The notes: a model not told the origin generated them from the sequence alone. A stretch of 35,116 nucleotides of DNA from Porticoccaceae bacterium (GCA_028822945.1 JAPKCN010000003.1:1-35116); one strand, 5' to 3'; shown: positions 24,340 to 33,554, counted from the first letter of the stretch. Numbers and translations: made by a program.

Positions 24340-25464
24340 ATGTTTAGCGAAACTCCCATAGTGCGCCGCAAATCGCGCCAGATCATGGTCGGCAATGTGC
24401 CGGTGGGTGGTGGCGCGCCGATTTCGGTGCAGAGTATGACTAATACTAGCACCGGCGATGTGGTGGCGACAGTCGCGCAGATTGAGTCTATTCAAAGGGC
24501 CGGTGCCGATATTGTCCGGGTGTCAGTGCCGTCGATGGAGGAGGCCGAGGCGTTTGGCGAAATTCGCAAGCGCGTCAGCGTGCCGTTGGTTGCGGATATC
24601 CACTTCGATCATAAGATAGCTCTGAGGGTAGCCGACCTCGGGGTAGATTGTCTGCGTATAAATCCGGGTAACATTTCGCGCGAAGATCGTCTTCGCGAGG
24701 TAATCTTCAAGGCCAGAGATCTGCAAATACCCATTCGAATTGGTGTGAATGCCGGTTCGCTGGGTAGAGATCTGTTGCGTAAGTATAAAGAACCAACGGC
24801 CGAGGCGATGGTTGAATCGGCTATGCGCAACGTCGATTTACTCGATAAATACGACTTTCAAGATTTTAAGGTCAGCGTCAAAGCCTCGGATATTTTTATG
24901 GCGGTGGCTGCCTACCGCAGTCTAGCGAAAAAAATACAACAGCCGTTGCACCTAGGCATTACCGAAGCCGGCGGTTTGCGCTCGGGCACGGTCAAATCGG
25001 CGATCGGTCTGGGCGCACTGTTGCTCGACGGCATTGGCGACACAGTGCGCATCTCACTGGCCGCCGATCCCGCCGAGGAGGCGCGCGTGGCCTGGGATAT
25101 GTTGCGCAGCTTGCGCCTGCGCAGCAAGGGTATTCATTTTATTGCCTGCCCAAGCTGTTCGCGGCAAAACTTCGATGTAATCAAGACAGTAAACGCGCTT
25201 GAAACGCGCCTCGAGGACATTACCGTGCCAATGGACGTGTCGATTATCGGGTGCATTGTGAATGGCCCCGGCGAGGCTAAGGAGTCTGATTTTGGTCTAA
25301 CCGGCGGCAGTCCAGCGAATCTGGTTTATATCGACGGTAAACCGGACCACAAGATTAGCCAGGACGATCTAATCGATCAACTAGAGCGCGAGATTCGCGC
25401 CAAGGCGGCGGTTAAACAGGCGGAAATAGATGCTGCTGGTAAAGACATTATCGCCAAGGCTTAA
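24340..25464 (+). CDS. ispG: 4-hydroxy-3-methylbut-2-enyl diphosphate synthase IspG
   Basis: [4Fe-4S] enzyme of the MEP isoprenoid pathway, converting MEcPP to HMBPP with electrons from flavodoxin/ferredoxin. The N-terminal TIM barrel begins after RRKSRQIMVGNVPVGG; SVQSMTNTST is the family signature. The C-terminal cluster domain shows CPSCSRQ (near 267) and SIIGCIVNGPGEA (near 305), giving the three Cys and a Glu ligand. Length 374, as in E. coli (372). The ATG at 24340 follows a structured leader with no clear ribosome binding site. hisS follows after 92 bp. Confidence 0.97.
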   Translation: MFSETPIVRRKSRQIMVGNVPVGGGAPISVQSMTNTSTGDVVATVAQIESIQRAGADIVRVSVPSMEEAEAFGEIRKRVSVPLVADIHFDHKIALRVADLGVDCLRINPGNISREDRLREVIFKARDLQIPIRIGVNAGSLGRDLLRKYKEPTAEAMVESAMRNVDLLDKYDFQDFKVSVKASDIFMAVAAYRSLAKKIQQPLHLGITEAGGLRSGTVKSAIGLGALLLDGIGDTVRISLAADPAEEARVAWDMLRSLRLRSKGIHFIACPSCSRQNFDVIKTVNALETRLEDITVPMDVSIIGCIVNGPGEAKESDFGLTGGSPANLVYIDGKPDHKISQDDLIDQLEREIRAKAAVKQAEIDAAGKDIIAKA

Positions 25465-25556
25465 TAGTTATCGCCCGTGACGGGCACAGAGTTAAATCTG
25501 CAATAGTGGGCTCGACAATATTAGTCGCTCGCGTAATCAACAGTTGAGATATTTAA

Positions 25557-26828
25557 ATGAAGATCCAGTCGATCAGGGGTATGAACGATATTCTCCCCGA
25601 CCAGTCTGCCAACTGGCAGTATCTCGAACAGACTCTGACCGAGGTGCTGGCGGCCTATGCCTACCGCGAAATCCGTATGCCTATCCTGGAGCAGAGCGAG
25701 TTGTTCAAGCGCTCGATTGGCAGTGTCACCGACATTGTAGAAAAAGAGATGTACAGCTTTGAAGATCGTAATGGTGATCAACTGAGTCTGCGGCCAGAGG
25801 GCACGGCTGGTTGTGTACGCGCCTGTATTCAGCAGGGCTTACTGCACAATCAGACACAGCGCCTATGGTATCAGGGGCCAATGTTTCGTCACGAGCGCCC
25901 GCAAAAGGGTCGACTGCGTCAGTTTCATCAGGTCGGGGTCGAGGCTTTTGGTTTTTCTGGGCCAGATATCGATGCCGAATTACTCATCCTAACGGCGCGC
26001 CTGTGGCGGCAGTTAGGTATTCAACAGGGTCTAATCTTACAGATTAACTCGCTCGGTGAAGCGGCCGATCGGGCGCGCTATCGGCTCGCATTGGTGGCGT
26101 ATCTCGGCGATCGACAAGACCAGTTAGACGCCGACAGTCAGCTGCGCTTGCAGACCAATCCGATGCGTATATTGGATAGCAAAAATCTAGCGACCCAGGC
26201 GCTGCTCGAAGGCGCGCCCGTGCTAGCGGAGTTTATTGACGGTGCATCGCGCGAGCATTTTGAAAAACTCTGTGGCCTACTCGATGCCGCTGGCGTCGTT
26301 TATGAAGTTAATCCGCGGTTAGTGCGCGGTTTAGACTATTATTCAAAGACAGTATTTGAGTGGGTGACCGATTCATTAGGCGCACAGGGTACGGTGTGCG
26401 CCGGTGGTCGTTACGACGGCCTAGTCGAGCAGATTGGCGGTAAGCCGTGCCCCGGTGTTGGCTTTGCCCTCGGCATGGAAAGGTTGCTTTTGCTGCTTGA
26501 CGCCTTGGATGCTGTCCCCGATAGTGTCGCGCGGCAGGTGGATGTTTACGTTGTGGCGGTCGGCGATGTTGCGGCACAGGCCTCTGCGATAGCCGAGCAA
26601 TTGCGCAGCGAGATCGTCGGTTTGCGGGTTGAATTGCACTGCGCTGGTGGCAGTTTTAAGGCGCAATTAAAAAAAGCCGACAAAAGCGGTGCCAGAGTCG
26701 CGCTAATTCTCGGCGAAGACGAGTGCGCGAATGGCAACTTCGGGGTCAAATATTTGCGCGAAAAGCGCGACCAAGAGACAGTTGATAGAGTTCGACTAGT
26801 AAGCAATTTAGCAACTATTTTTAGCTAA
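25557..26828 (+). CDS. hisS: Histidyl-tRNA synthetase
   Basis: Class II synthetase that charges tRNA-His. Motif 2 is in GPMFRHERPQKGRLRQFHQ (residues near 108-126) and motif 3 in GVGFALGMERLL (near 300). The HisRS-specific histidine-A region LVRGLDYYSKTVFEW is near 258-272, and the C-terminal anticodon-binding domain follows with SFKAQLKKADKSGA. Length 423, the E. coli size. ATG 25557 begins MKIQSIRGMNDILP, the standard start. In the ispG-hisS-ancA-bamB-der order typical for the class. Confidence 0.98.
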   Translation: MKIQSIRGMNDILPDQSANWQYLEQTLTEVLAAYAYREIRMPILEQSELFKRSIGSVTDIVEKEMYSFEDRNGDQLSLRPEGTAGCVRACIQQGLLHNQTQRLWYQGPMFRHERPQKGRLRQFHQVGVEAFGFSGPDIDAELLILTARLWRQLGIQQGLILQINSLGEAADRARYRLALVAYLGDRQDQLDADSQLRLQTNPMRILDSKNLATQALLEGAPVLAEFIDGASREHFEKLCGLLDAAGVVYEVNPRLVRGLDYYSKTVFEWVTDSLGAQGTVCAGGRYDGLVEQIGGKPCPGVGFALGMERLLLLLDALDAVPDSVARQVDVYVVAVGDVAAQASAIAEQLRSEIVGLRVELHCAGGSFKAQLKKADKSGARVALILGEDECANGNFGVKYLREKRDQETVDRVRLVSNLATIFS

Positions 26829-26841
26829 TTAAGGAGTTCCC

Positions 26842-27633
26842 GTGGCGGAATATTCATCTGAAGAAGAACAAATCGAGGCGCTAAAGCGCTGGTGGGGCGA
26901 ATACGGCAACCGAGTGATGCTGGCACTTGCGCTAGTTTTTTGTAGTTACTTTAGCTGGCAATATGTCGATCAGCAGAAACGCGAAAGTGCTGAAAAAGCC
27001 TCGCTAGAGTATGCCGAACTGCTCGAGATGCTCGACCGACAACCGCTTGGCACGGACCTCGATAAGGCGTCTGGCGAAGACGTGTTAGCAGCCGCACAGA
27101 TACTTAAAGCAGACTATGGAAATTCGGTGTATGGCCAGTTTGCCGCCTTAGCCGCGGCGCGCATAGCCGTTGAGCAGGGCGATTTAGACAGCGCAGCCGT
27201 CGAATTGCAATGGCTGTTGGATCATAATCCAGACGAGGTCAAGGAGCGCGTAGTTAGTCTTCGACTGGCGCGCGTCGAAGCGGCACGCGGTAATCTTGAT
27301 GTGGCGCTAGGACTAGTTCAAGGCGTCGATCCGGGCGCGCTCAAGTCGATGTACGAAGAGGCTAAAGGCGATTTTTACGTGCAACAGGGGAATCCTGCAG
27401 CCGCCTTTACCGCCTATCAAGCGGCAGTCGCGTCGAATGGTTCGCGCGACAATGTTATTATCACTGTGCTGCAAATGAAACTCGATCAGGTCACCGCCAG
27501 CGCTGAGCAAGCGCCGCTGGGGGATCAAACCGGGTCGACGGATGAAAGTTCGCCGGTTGAACAAACGCCAGCTGACAGTGCCGTGGACGAGATTTTAACC
27601 GAGGGCGCCGACGCTGCGCAAACGAAGCCATGA
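26842..27633 (+). CDS. ancA: Ancillary SecYEG translocon subunit (YfgM/AncA)
   Basis: Single-pass inner-membrane protein whose periplasmic TPR-like domain works with the Sec translocon and periplasmic chaperones. A cytoplasmic N-terminus (YSSEEEQIEALKRWWGEYGN) precedes the membrane helix at about 23-42 (VMLALALVFCSYFSWQYV). The periplasmic part is all-helical with TPR-like repeats (near 75-205). The last 45 residues are a low-complexity acidic tail, longer than in E. coli YfgM (263 against 206 residues). GTG start 26842 with AAGGAG upstream. Overlaps bamB by 4 bases. Confidence 0.93.
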   Translation: MAEYSSEEEQIEALKRWWGEYGNRVMLALALVFCSYFSWQYVDQQKRESAEKASLEYAELLEMLDRQPLGTDLDKASGEDVLAAAQILKADYGNSVYGQFAALAAARIAVEQGDLDSAAVELQWLLDHNPDEVKERVVSLRLARVEAARGNLDVALGLVQGVDPGALKSMYEEAKGDFYVQQGNPAAAFTAYQAAVASNGSRDNVIITVLQMKLDQVTASAEQAPLGDQTGSTDESSPVEQTPADSAVDEILTEGADAAQTKP

Positions 27634-28793
27634 TGGGCCCCCCGACGTGGTTACCTATGCTATTGACTGCAACGTTGGTATCTGGCTGTAGTTGGTTTGG
27701 CGGTGACGATGACGACAGCGAGATTCAACCGGCGGAACTCGAATCATTCGCCGAAGAAGTCCGTCTGCGGCGCGTCTGGTCTAAATCTATCGGCGGCTCA
27801 GATCAAAAATTTTGGCGCAGTCTCAGGCCGAGCGCTAGCGACGAGGTGATCTATGTTGCTAACCATCAGGGTCAAATCAGTGCTTTGACGGTCGCCGATG
27901 GAAAGCAATTGTGGCGTGTTGATCTCGAGGTTGGTGTGTCGGGCGGGGTTGGCTACGGTGCTGATTTGGTGATGGTCGGCACCATAGAGGGCGAAGTCTA
28001 TGCGCTCGACGCCGACGACGGCGGAGTGGTTTGGTCTACGCAGCTGAGCTCTGAAATATTGACCAGCCCCCAGAGCAACGGCGAGGTAGTGGTGGTGCAA
28101 ACCATCGACGATAAAATTTATGCTCTGGATGCCGAGAGTGGCGAAGAGCGTTGGCAACACGATGGCGATGCGCCAATTTTATCGGTGCGCGGGACCAGTA
28201 GCGCGCTGGTAACCAGCAGTATGGTACTGGCCGGTTTTGACTCCGGCAAGTTGATCGCCTTTAATCCAGAGAATGGCTCGCTGATCTGGGAGGCGCGTGT
28301 GGCGCTTCCCAAGGGGCGCACCGAACTCGAGCGCATGGTCGACATCGATGGCGACCCACTTCTGGTTGGTGATGTGATCTATGCGGTTAGCTACCAGGGG
28401 CGTGTTGGTGCCATAACGCGCGGCACAGGCCGCAATCTCTGGTTTCAAGACAGCTCGTCACACCGCTCGCCAGCCCATGGTCAGGATCAAATTTACGTCA
28501 CCGAAGCGGATGACCATGTGCGTGCCTTTCAGGCTGGTAGTGGTCGATCGGTGTGGGATAACGAGGGTCTATTTTTGCGCCGGCTGACTGCGCCGACGGT
28601 ATTTGGGCAGACTATAGCGGTGGCAGATGCCGAGGGCTATTTGCACTTGTTAGACTCCGGCGATGGCCATTTTGTCGGACGTACTAAGGTCGATGGCAGC
28701 GGTGTGGGTGCGACTATGTTGAGTCGCTCCGATCGCCTGATTGTGCAGGCCAACGACGGCTCTTTAACGGCTTACCGCATCGAGGCGCGCTAA
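27630..28793 (+). CDS. bamB: Outer membrane assembly lipoprotein BamB
   Basis: Beta-propeller lipoprotein of the BAM complex that inserts outer-membrane barrels. A lipoprotein signal ends in LVSGC with the acylated Cys20, followed by acidic residues. PQQ-like propeller repeats are readable as GKQLWRVDL, GGVVWSTQL, GEERWQHDG, GSLIWEARV, GRNLWFQDS and GRSVWDNEG. Length 387, as usual. ATG 27630 overlaps the ancA stop (ATGA). An intrinsic terminator directly follows. Confidence 0.96.
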   Translation: MMGPPTWLPMLLTATLVSGCSWFGGDDDDSEIQPAELESFAEEVRLRRVWSKSIGGSDQKFWRSLRPSASDEVIYVANHQGQISALTVADGKQLWRVDLEVGVSGGVGYGADLVMVGTIEGEVYALDADDGGVVWSTQLSSEILTSPQSNGEVVVVQTIDDKIYALDAESGEERWQHDGDAPILSVRGTSSALVTSSMVLAGFDSGKLIAFNPENGSLIWEARVALPKGRTELERMVDIDGDPLLVGDVIYAVSYQGRVGAITRGTGRNLWFQDSSSHRSPAHGQDQIYVTEADDHVRAFQAGSGRSVWDNEGLFLRRLTAPTVFGQTIAVADAEGYLHLLDSGDGHFVGRTKVDGSGVGATMLSRSDRLIVQANDGSLTAYRIEAR

Positions 28794-28818
28794 TGTTTGT
28801 CAGTCAATACCAACGACT

Positions 28819-28841
28819 GCGGCCAAAGGCCGCGTTTTTAT
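28819..28841 (+). terminator. Intrinsic terminator between bamB and der
   Basis: Perfect stem GCGGCC-AAA-GGCCGC (28819-28833) followed by GTTTTTATTT. Its T-tract ends only about 6 bases before the der ATG, so der must be read either by readthrough or from a promoter located upstream, with the hairpin inside its mRNA leader. Confidence 0.8.
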
Positions 28842-28848
28842 TTAGCCG

Positions 28849-30240
28849 ATGATTCCGGTTATTGCGCTCGTAGGTCGGCCGAACGTTGGCAAATCGACGC
28901 TGTTTAATCGGCTCACCCGCAGTCGGGATGCGCTGGTGGCAAACTATTCGGGCCTGACACGCGATCGCAAGTATGGCGATGGAGAGATGTTTGATCGGCG
29001 CTTTATGGTGATCGATACCGGCGGTATCAGCGGTGAAGAGGAGGGCATCGATGTCGAAATGGCTGGGCAGTCGCTGCTGGCTATGGATGAGGCCGACGTT
29101 GTGCTGTTTATCGTCGATTGCCGCTCGGGTATTGTTTCTGCAGACTATATGATCGCCGAGAAACTTCGGCGGAAAAACCGCTTGGTTTATCTGGTCGCCA
29201 ACAAGATCGACGGCCTCGATCCGGCGGCGGCGCTGGCCGACTTCTACCAGCTTGGATTTGCCGGTATGTTCGCAACCACGGCAACCCATGGGCGCGGCGT
29301 GCACTCGATGATGGAAGAGGTTCTGACGCCCTTTCAACTGCCCGAAGACAGCGCCGATGGGCGCACAGACAGTATTAAGATCGCGGTTGTTGGGCGGCCA
29401 AACGTCGGCAAGTCGACATTGGTAAATCGCTTGCTTGGCGAGGACAGAGTAGTGGTTTTTGACCAGCCGGGGACCACGCGCGACAGCGTCTACATCGACT
29501 TTGAACGCCGTGGTCAAAATTATACCTTGATCGATACCGCAGGAGTGCGCAAGCGCAAAAATATTAAATTGGCGATCGAAAAGTTCTCGATTGTTAAAAC
29601 GCTTCAGGCTATCGACGATGCCAACGTGGTGGTGTTGATGGTCGATGCCCAAGAGGGATTGGTCGAGCAGGATTTACATTTGATCGGCTCGGTGATCGAT
29701 GCCGGTCGTGGACTGGTGATTGGGATTAATAAATGGGATGGGCTGGCGCCCGAGCAGCGCGAACACATCAAGGTAGAGATCAAACGCCGCTTAATATTTG
29801 CCGATTTTGCCAATGTCCACTTTATTTCTGCGTTGCATGGCACCGGTGTTGGCAACCTTTACGATTCAATTGGTGCCGCCTACTCTGCGGCCACCAATAC
29901 GTTGAGTGCTTCGCGCCTGACCAAAGTCCTCGAGGGTGCAGTCGAAGACCATCAGCCACCGATGGTGCACGGCCGTCGGGTGAAGTTGCGCTTTGCCCAC
30001 GCGGGTGGCAGAAATCCGCCGGTGATCATTATTCACGGTAATCAAACCGATGCGGTCCCGGCGCAATACACGCGCTATTTAGAAAAGATATTTCGCCGTG
30101 AACTGGGGCTTCACGGCACACCGGTGCGGGTCGAGTATCGCACCGGTGAAAATCCATTTAAGCACAAGGCCGCTGCAGCCAGCGATCGACCGGCGGTAAA
30201 ACGCAAGAAGATCGTCAAATACAGCAAGCGCAACGATTGA
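28849..30240 (+). CDS. der: Ribosome biogenesis GTPase Der (EngA)
   Basis: Essential double-GTPase needed for 50S subunit maturation. Two G domains: G1 loops GRPNVGKSTLFN near residue 9 and GRPNVGKSTLVN near 182; G3 DTGG and DTAG; G4 ANKID and INKWD. A C-terminal KH-like domain follows (about 350-440), then a lysine-rich tail. Length 463. The start MIPVIALVGRPNVGKS is the standard one, but it has no good ribosome binding site (TTAGCCG precedes) and lies directly after a terminator. A long open frame on the opposite strand is only a shadow. Confidence 0.97.
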   Translation: MIPVIALVGRPNVGKSTLFNRLTRSRDALVANYSGLTRDRKYGDGEMFDRRFMVIDTGGISGEEEGIDVEMAGQSLLAMDEADVVLFIVDCRSGIVSADYMIAEKLRRKNRLVYLVANKIDGLDPAAALADFYQLGFAGMFATTATHGRGVHSMMEEVLTPFQLPEDSADGRTDSIKIAVVGRPNVGKSTLVNRLLGEDRVVVFDQPGTTRDSVYIDFERRGQNYTLIDTAGVRKRKNIKLAIEKFSIVKTLQAIDDANVVVLMVDAQEGLVEQDLHLIGSVIDAGRGLVIGINKWDGLAPEQREHIKVEIKRRLIFADFANVHFISALHGTGVGNLYDSIGAAYSAATNTLSASRLTKVLEGAVEDHQPPMVHGRRVKLRFAHAGGRNPPVIIIHGNQTDAVPAQYTRYLEKIFRRELGLHGTPVRVEYRTGENPFKHKAAAASDRPAVKRKKIVKYSKRND

Positions 30241-30268
30241 AGCTATTTTATCGCTGTGCCCTTTCGTT

Positions 30269-30294
30269 GCGCTGATAGCAGCGCCCTTTGTTTT
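30269..30294 (+). terminator. Intrinsic terminator after der
   Basis: Perfect 6-bp stem GCGCTG-ATAG-CAGCGC (30269-30284) followed by CCTTTGTTTT. It separates der from the convergent xseA. Confidence 0.65.
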
Positions 30295-30371
30295 ACTCCC
30301 CCAGCGATGTTATGCACCACTATGGCAATTCGCCTATTTTGAGACGAGTTTTACCTACAAAATAACAAATT

Positions 30372-31766
30372 TCAAATGACATCGGGACTGACAGGTGATT
30401 GTTGATCGCCCCTCGGCAGCAAAGTTACTGCAGTGGTCTCGGTCACGGCAAAGAGTATTTCACCATCGCCAACTTGCGCTTTGAGTGGGTCGCCAACGCA
30501 CACGCTGGTAACCGATTTAATCACGGCCCCTTCCGGGTCGCGTAGAATTGCATAGCCGCGGCCGACGGTCTTGAGTGGACTGACGGCGTCTAGCAGTTGC
30601 GCGGTCTGGGTGTAGCGTTGTTGTGCGCCTTCGAGTCGCTGCACTACGCAGCGCCGCAATTGTTGTAGGGTGCGCTGCAGAATGGCGTGATGGGCGATTA
30701 TGGCGAGCTTCGGGTGTTGGCGTGTATGGCGGCTGAATAGTACTTCCAACTGCATTTGCCGGCGCTGTGCGGCGTCCGCCCGAGCGCGCAGCAGCCGCAC
30801 CGACAGTTGTTCCAGTTGCCTACGTTGCGCGTCGAGTCGCTGGCCCGGGTGGCGCAGGCGCTGGCACAAAAAATCACTGCGCTGTTGCAGATCGCGAATT
30901 CGCCGGCCCATAACCTCGGCCAGTTGCGTTTCCATAGCCTGTAACTGACGGTTAATCTCGAGCCAGTCGGGACTTAGCAGTTCAGCTGCAGCCGATGGTG
31001 TGGCGGCGCGATGATCGGCGGCATAGTCGGCGATGGTGACGTCGATCTCATGGCCGACGGCGCTGACTATAGGCAATTCACTGGCAAATATGGCGCGCGC
31101 CACCGACTCGTCGTTAAAACACCAGAGGTCCTCCAGAGAACCGCCACCGCGACTAATTAGCAGGACATCGCAACGTGCGTCGCGATTGGCACTGTGGATG
31201 GCGTCGACCAATTGCCTTGGGGCTTGCTCCCCCTGCACCATCGATGGGTATATGCTCACCGCAGTGGCGGGGAAACGCCGCGCCAACACAGCTAAAATAT
31301 CTGTTATGGCGGCGCCGGTGGGCGAGGTAATAACGCCGATATGGCGGATTGTTGCGGGCAGGGACCGCTTGTGTCGGGTATCGAACAGGCCTTCTTCGTG
31401 AAGACGTTGTTTGAGTTGCTCAAACTGGCGTTGCAAGGCACCAAATCCGGCCTCCTCCATATGCTCGATAATTAACTGAAACTCACCGCGGCCTTCATAT
31501 AGGCCGGCTTTGCAGCGCACCAACACCTGCATGCCATTGCTTGGGGTAAAGCGCACGCGCTGCTGGCTGTTGCGAAACATTGCGCAGCGCACCTGCGCGC
31601 TGGTGTCTTTGAGTGTTAGATACCAGTGGCCGGAACCTGGGCGCGCTAAATTAGATATTTCACCCTCTATCCAGAGCATCGGCAAGTGCAGTTCGAGCAG
31701 TTGCCGAACGCTCCGATTGAGTTGGCTGACGCTGAGCACTCGGCGCTCGTTAGATGGATTATTCAT
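30372..31766 (-). CDS. xseA: Exodeoxyribonuclease VII large subunit
   Basis: Large subunit of the single-strand-specific exonuclease VII. The N-terminal OB fold (RVLSVSQLNRSVRQLLE, then LWIEGEISNLARPGSGHWY) is followed by the catalytic domain with GVITSPTGAAITD, DVLLISRGGGSLEDLWCFN and a long coiled-coil region (about residues 275-390), ending in the C-terminal SPLKTVGRGYAIL segment. Length 464 from ATG 31766; E. coli has 456. The open frame runs up to a GTG at 31802, but a likely promoter lies across those codons, so I prefer 31766. xseB is not in the window. Convergent with der, divergent from guaB. Confidence 0.96.
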   Translation of the reverse strand: MNNPSNERRVLSVSQLNRSVRQLLELHLPMLWIEGEISNLARPGSGHWYLTLKDTSAQVRCAMFRNSQQRVRFTPSNGMQVLVRCKAGLYEGRGEFQLIIEHMEEAGFGALQRQFEQLKQRLHEEGLFDTRHKRSLPATIRHIGVITSPTGAAITDILAVLARRFPATAVSIYPSMVQGEQAPRQLVDAIHSANRDARCDVLLISRGGGSLEDLWCFNDESVARAIFASELPIVSAVGHEIDVTIADYAADHRAATPSAAAELLSPDWLEINRQLQAMETQLAEVMGRRIRDLQQRSDFLCQRLRHPGQRLDAQRRQLEQLSVRLLRARADAAQRRQMQLEVLFSRHTRQHPKLAIIAHHAILQRTLQQLRRCVVQRLEGAQQRYTQTAQLLDAVSPLKTVGRGYAILRDPEGAVIKSVTSVCVGDPLKAQVGDGEILFAVTETTAVTLLPRGDQQSPVSPDVI

Positions 31767-31772
31767 ATTAAC

Positions 31773-31802
31773 AGTATAGGCTTTTGCAGCCCAAAAAGTC
31801 AC
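31773..31802 (-). promoter_or_regulatory. Candidate xseA promoter giving a leaderless mRNA
   Basis: On the minus strand GTGACT (31802-31797), 18-base spacer, TATACT (31778-31773). The expected start of transcription, about 7 bases after the -10, coincides with the xseA ATG at 31766. Confidence 0.35.
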
Positions 31803-31903
31803 CGCTAAAAAGCTCTCACAGAGCTTGTAGTAAGTACACGAAAGACACTGAAAAAAGTGTTAAATCAATTATTTAAGTAACGGGCTTTGCGGCCAAATAA
31901 TTG

Positions 31904-31933
31904 TTTACCTAAGCGCTCGCGCTGACCTATAAT
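31904..31933 (+). promoter_or_regulatory. guaB promoter
   Basis: Perfect -10 TATAAT (31928-31933) with TTTACC (31904-31909) at 18 bases as -35, preceded by an AT-rich stretch that could act as an UP element. It lies 52 bases before guaB. The leader contains a hairpin CTATTG-AA-CAATAG (31957-31970) whose end overlaps the ribosome binding site. Confidence 0.6.
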
Positions 31934-31985
31934 GGACTGCTTACTTTTTAACCCCGCTATTGAACAATAGAGGTAGGCGTTCCCC

Positions 31986-33461
31986 ATGTTACGCATAGCT
32001 AACGAAGCTTTGACCTTTGATGACGTTCTATTGGTACCCAGTTACTCTGAGGTCACCGCCAAAGACGTATCACTGCATTCGCAACTGACCCGTTCGATCA
32101 GTATGCGCATTCCACTGTTATCCGCGGCCATGGACACGGTCACTGAATCGCGTTTGGCGATCGCTATTGCCCAAGAAGGCGGTATTGGTATTGTGCACAA
32201 AAGCATGAGTATCGAGCAGCAGGCACGCGAGGTCTGGGCCGTCAAAAAATATGAGAGCGGGGTGGTAAAAAATCCGTTCACTATTGGATCGACTGCGACG
32301 CTGCGTGATCTGCATGCTTTTACCCAAGCAAATAATATCTCAGGTGTACCGATCCTCGACAATGGCGATCTAGTTGGCATTGTGACCCGCAGAGATGTGC
32401 GCTTTGTCACCGATATGGACGCCTTGGTGACCTCGGTGATGACTCCCAAGGATCGTTTGATCACGGTTAAAGAGGGCACTAGCGCCGATCGAGTGCGGGC
32501 TCTGTTCCAAAAGCACCGTATCGAGAAGGTGTTGGTGGTGAACGATGATTTTCAACTCAAGGGGTTGATCACGGTTACCGATATCGACAAAGCGGAGAAT
32601 TATCCCGATGCCTGTAAAGACGATCAGGGAAGCTTGCGAGTCGGGGCCTCGGTCGGTGTTGGCGAAGATGCTAACGAGCGGATTGCCGCACTGGTGCGCG
32701 CTAATGTCGATGTTTTGGTGGTGGATACAGCCCACGGGCACTCGATGAATGTGCTTAACCGGGTGCGTTGGATCAAGCAACACTACCCCGAGGTTCAGGT
32801 GATTGGCGGCAACGTGGCCACTGCAGACGGCGCCTTGGCGTTGGCAGATGCCGGTGCCGATGCGGTCAAGGTTGGCATCGGGCCGGGCTCGATCTGTACC
32901 ACGCGGATTGTCACCGGTATTGGTGTACCACAAATCTCGGCGATAGCAGCGGCGGTGACGGCGCTGGATGGCACCGGTATCCCGGTGATTGCCGACGGCG
33001 GCATTCGTTTTTCTGGTGATATGGCCAAAGCGATTGCGGCCGGCGCTAGTTCGGTAATGATGGGATCGATGTTGGCGGGAACTGAAGAGGCCCCCGGCGA
33101 GATCGAAATCTATCAAGGACGCTCTTATAAATCCTACCGTGGCATGGGCTCGATGGGCGCTATGTCGCGGATTCAAGGATCCAGTGACCGCTATTTTCAA
33201 GATGCCAGTGCCGGTACCGAAAAGCTGGTACCCGAGGGCATTGAGGGACGAGTGCCTTACAAGGGCCCGCTGACGACGATTATCCATCAGATGACCGGTG
33301 GTTTGCGATCGGCGATGGGCTATACCGGCTGCACCACCATTGAACAGATGCGCACCCGCCCCGAGTTTGTCCGAGTGACCTCGGCCGGTATTGGCGAAAG
33401 CCATGTGCACGATGTGCACATTACCAAAGAGGCACCTAATTATCCGGTGAGCGGCGGCTGA
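31986..33461 (+). CDS. guaB: IMP dehydrogenase
   Basis: NAD-dependent oxidation of IMP to XMP, the first committed step to GMP. TIM-barrel enzyme with an inserted pair of CBS domains at about residues 95-205 (NNISGVPILDNGDLVGIVTRRD and RIEKVLVVNDDFQLKGLI regions). The catalytic Cys is in GPGSICTTRIVTG (near 303), NAD loop in DTAHGHS, the flap in YRGMGSMGAM and the Arg/Tyr pair in the VPYKGP segment. Length 491 (488 in E. coli). AGAGGTAGG gives a strong ribosome binding site. guaA follows after a terminator; the pair makes the GMP branch. Long antisense open frames here are shadows. Confidence 0.98.
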   Translation: MLRIANEALTFDDVLLVPSYSEVTAKDVSLHSQLTRSISMRIPLLSAAMDTVTESRLAIAIAQEGGIGIVHKSMSIEQQAREVWAVKKYESGVVKNPFTIGSTATLRDLHAFTQANNISGVPILDNGDLVGIVTRRDVRFVTDMDALVTSVMTPKDRLITVKEGTSADRVRALFQKHRIEKVLVVNDDFQLKGLITVTDIDKAENYPDACKDDQGSLRVGASVGVGEDANERIAALVRANVDVLVVDTAHGHSMNVLNRVRWIKQHYPEVQVIGGNVATADGALALADAGADAVKVGIGPGSICTTRIVTGIGVPQISAIAAAVTALDGTGIPVIADGGIRFSGDMAKAIAAGASSVMMGSMLAGTEEAPGEIEIYQGRSYKSYRGMGSMGAMSRIQGSSDRYFQDASAGTEKLVPEGIEGRVPYKGPLTTIIHQMTGGLRSAMGYTGCTTIEQMRTRPEFVRVTSAGIGESHVHDVHITKEAPNYPVSGG

Positions 33462-33482
33462 TTGGCGTGTTGAGCGCACTTT

Positions 33483-33509
33483 AAGGGCTGCCTTGGGCTG
33501 CCCTTTTTT
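33483..33509 (+). terminator. Intrinsic terminator between guaB and guaA
   Basis: Stem AAGGGC / GCCCTT extended by GCC/GGC after one T-T mismatch, with a TTG loop, then T6 (33504-33509). It ends 45 bases before guaA, so guaA expression needs partial readthrough or a short promoter in the gap. Confidence 0.65.
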
Positions 33510-33554
33510 ATTGTGTGTCAGGCCGGCTTAAAAACCGGTGATAAATAAGGTTAG

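Noticed and set aside
25472..25486. Hairpin after ispG (GCCCG-TGA-CGGGC) as a terminator
   Set aside because: No T-tract follows, and ispG-hisS are expected to be co-transcribed.
28804..29652. 282-residue open frame on the minus strand
   Set aside because: It lies fully opposite der, which is certain; the composition (His/Arg/Gln-rich) is that of an antisense shadow.
32370..33479. 369-residue open frame on the minus strand
   Set aside because: Antisense to guaB, with His/Arg-rich shadow composition and no recognisable domain.
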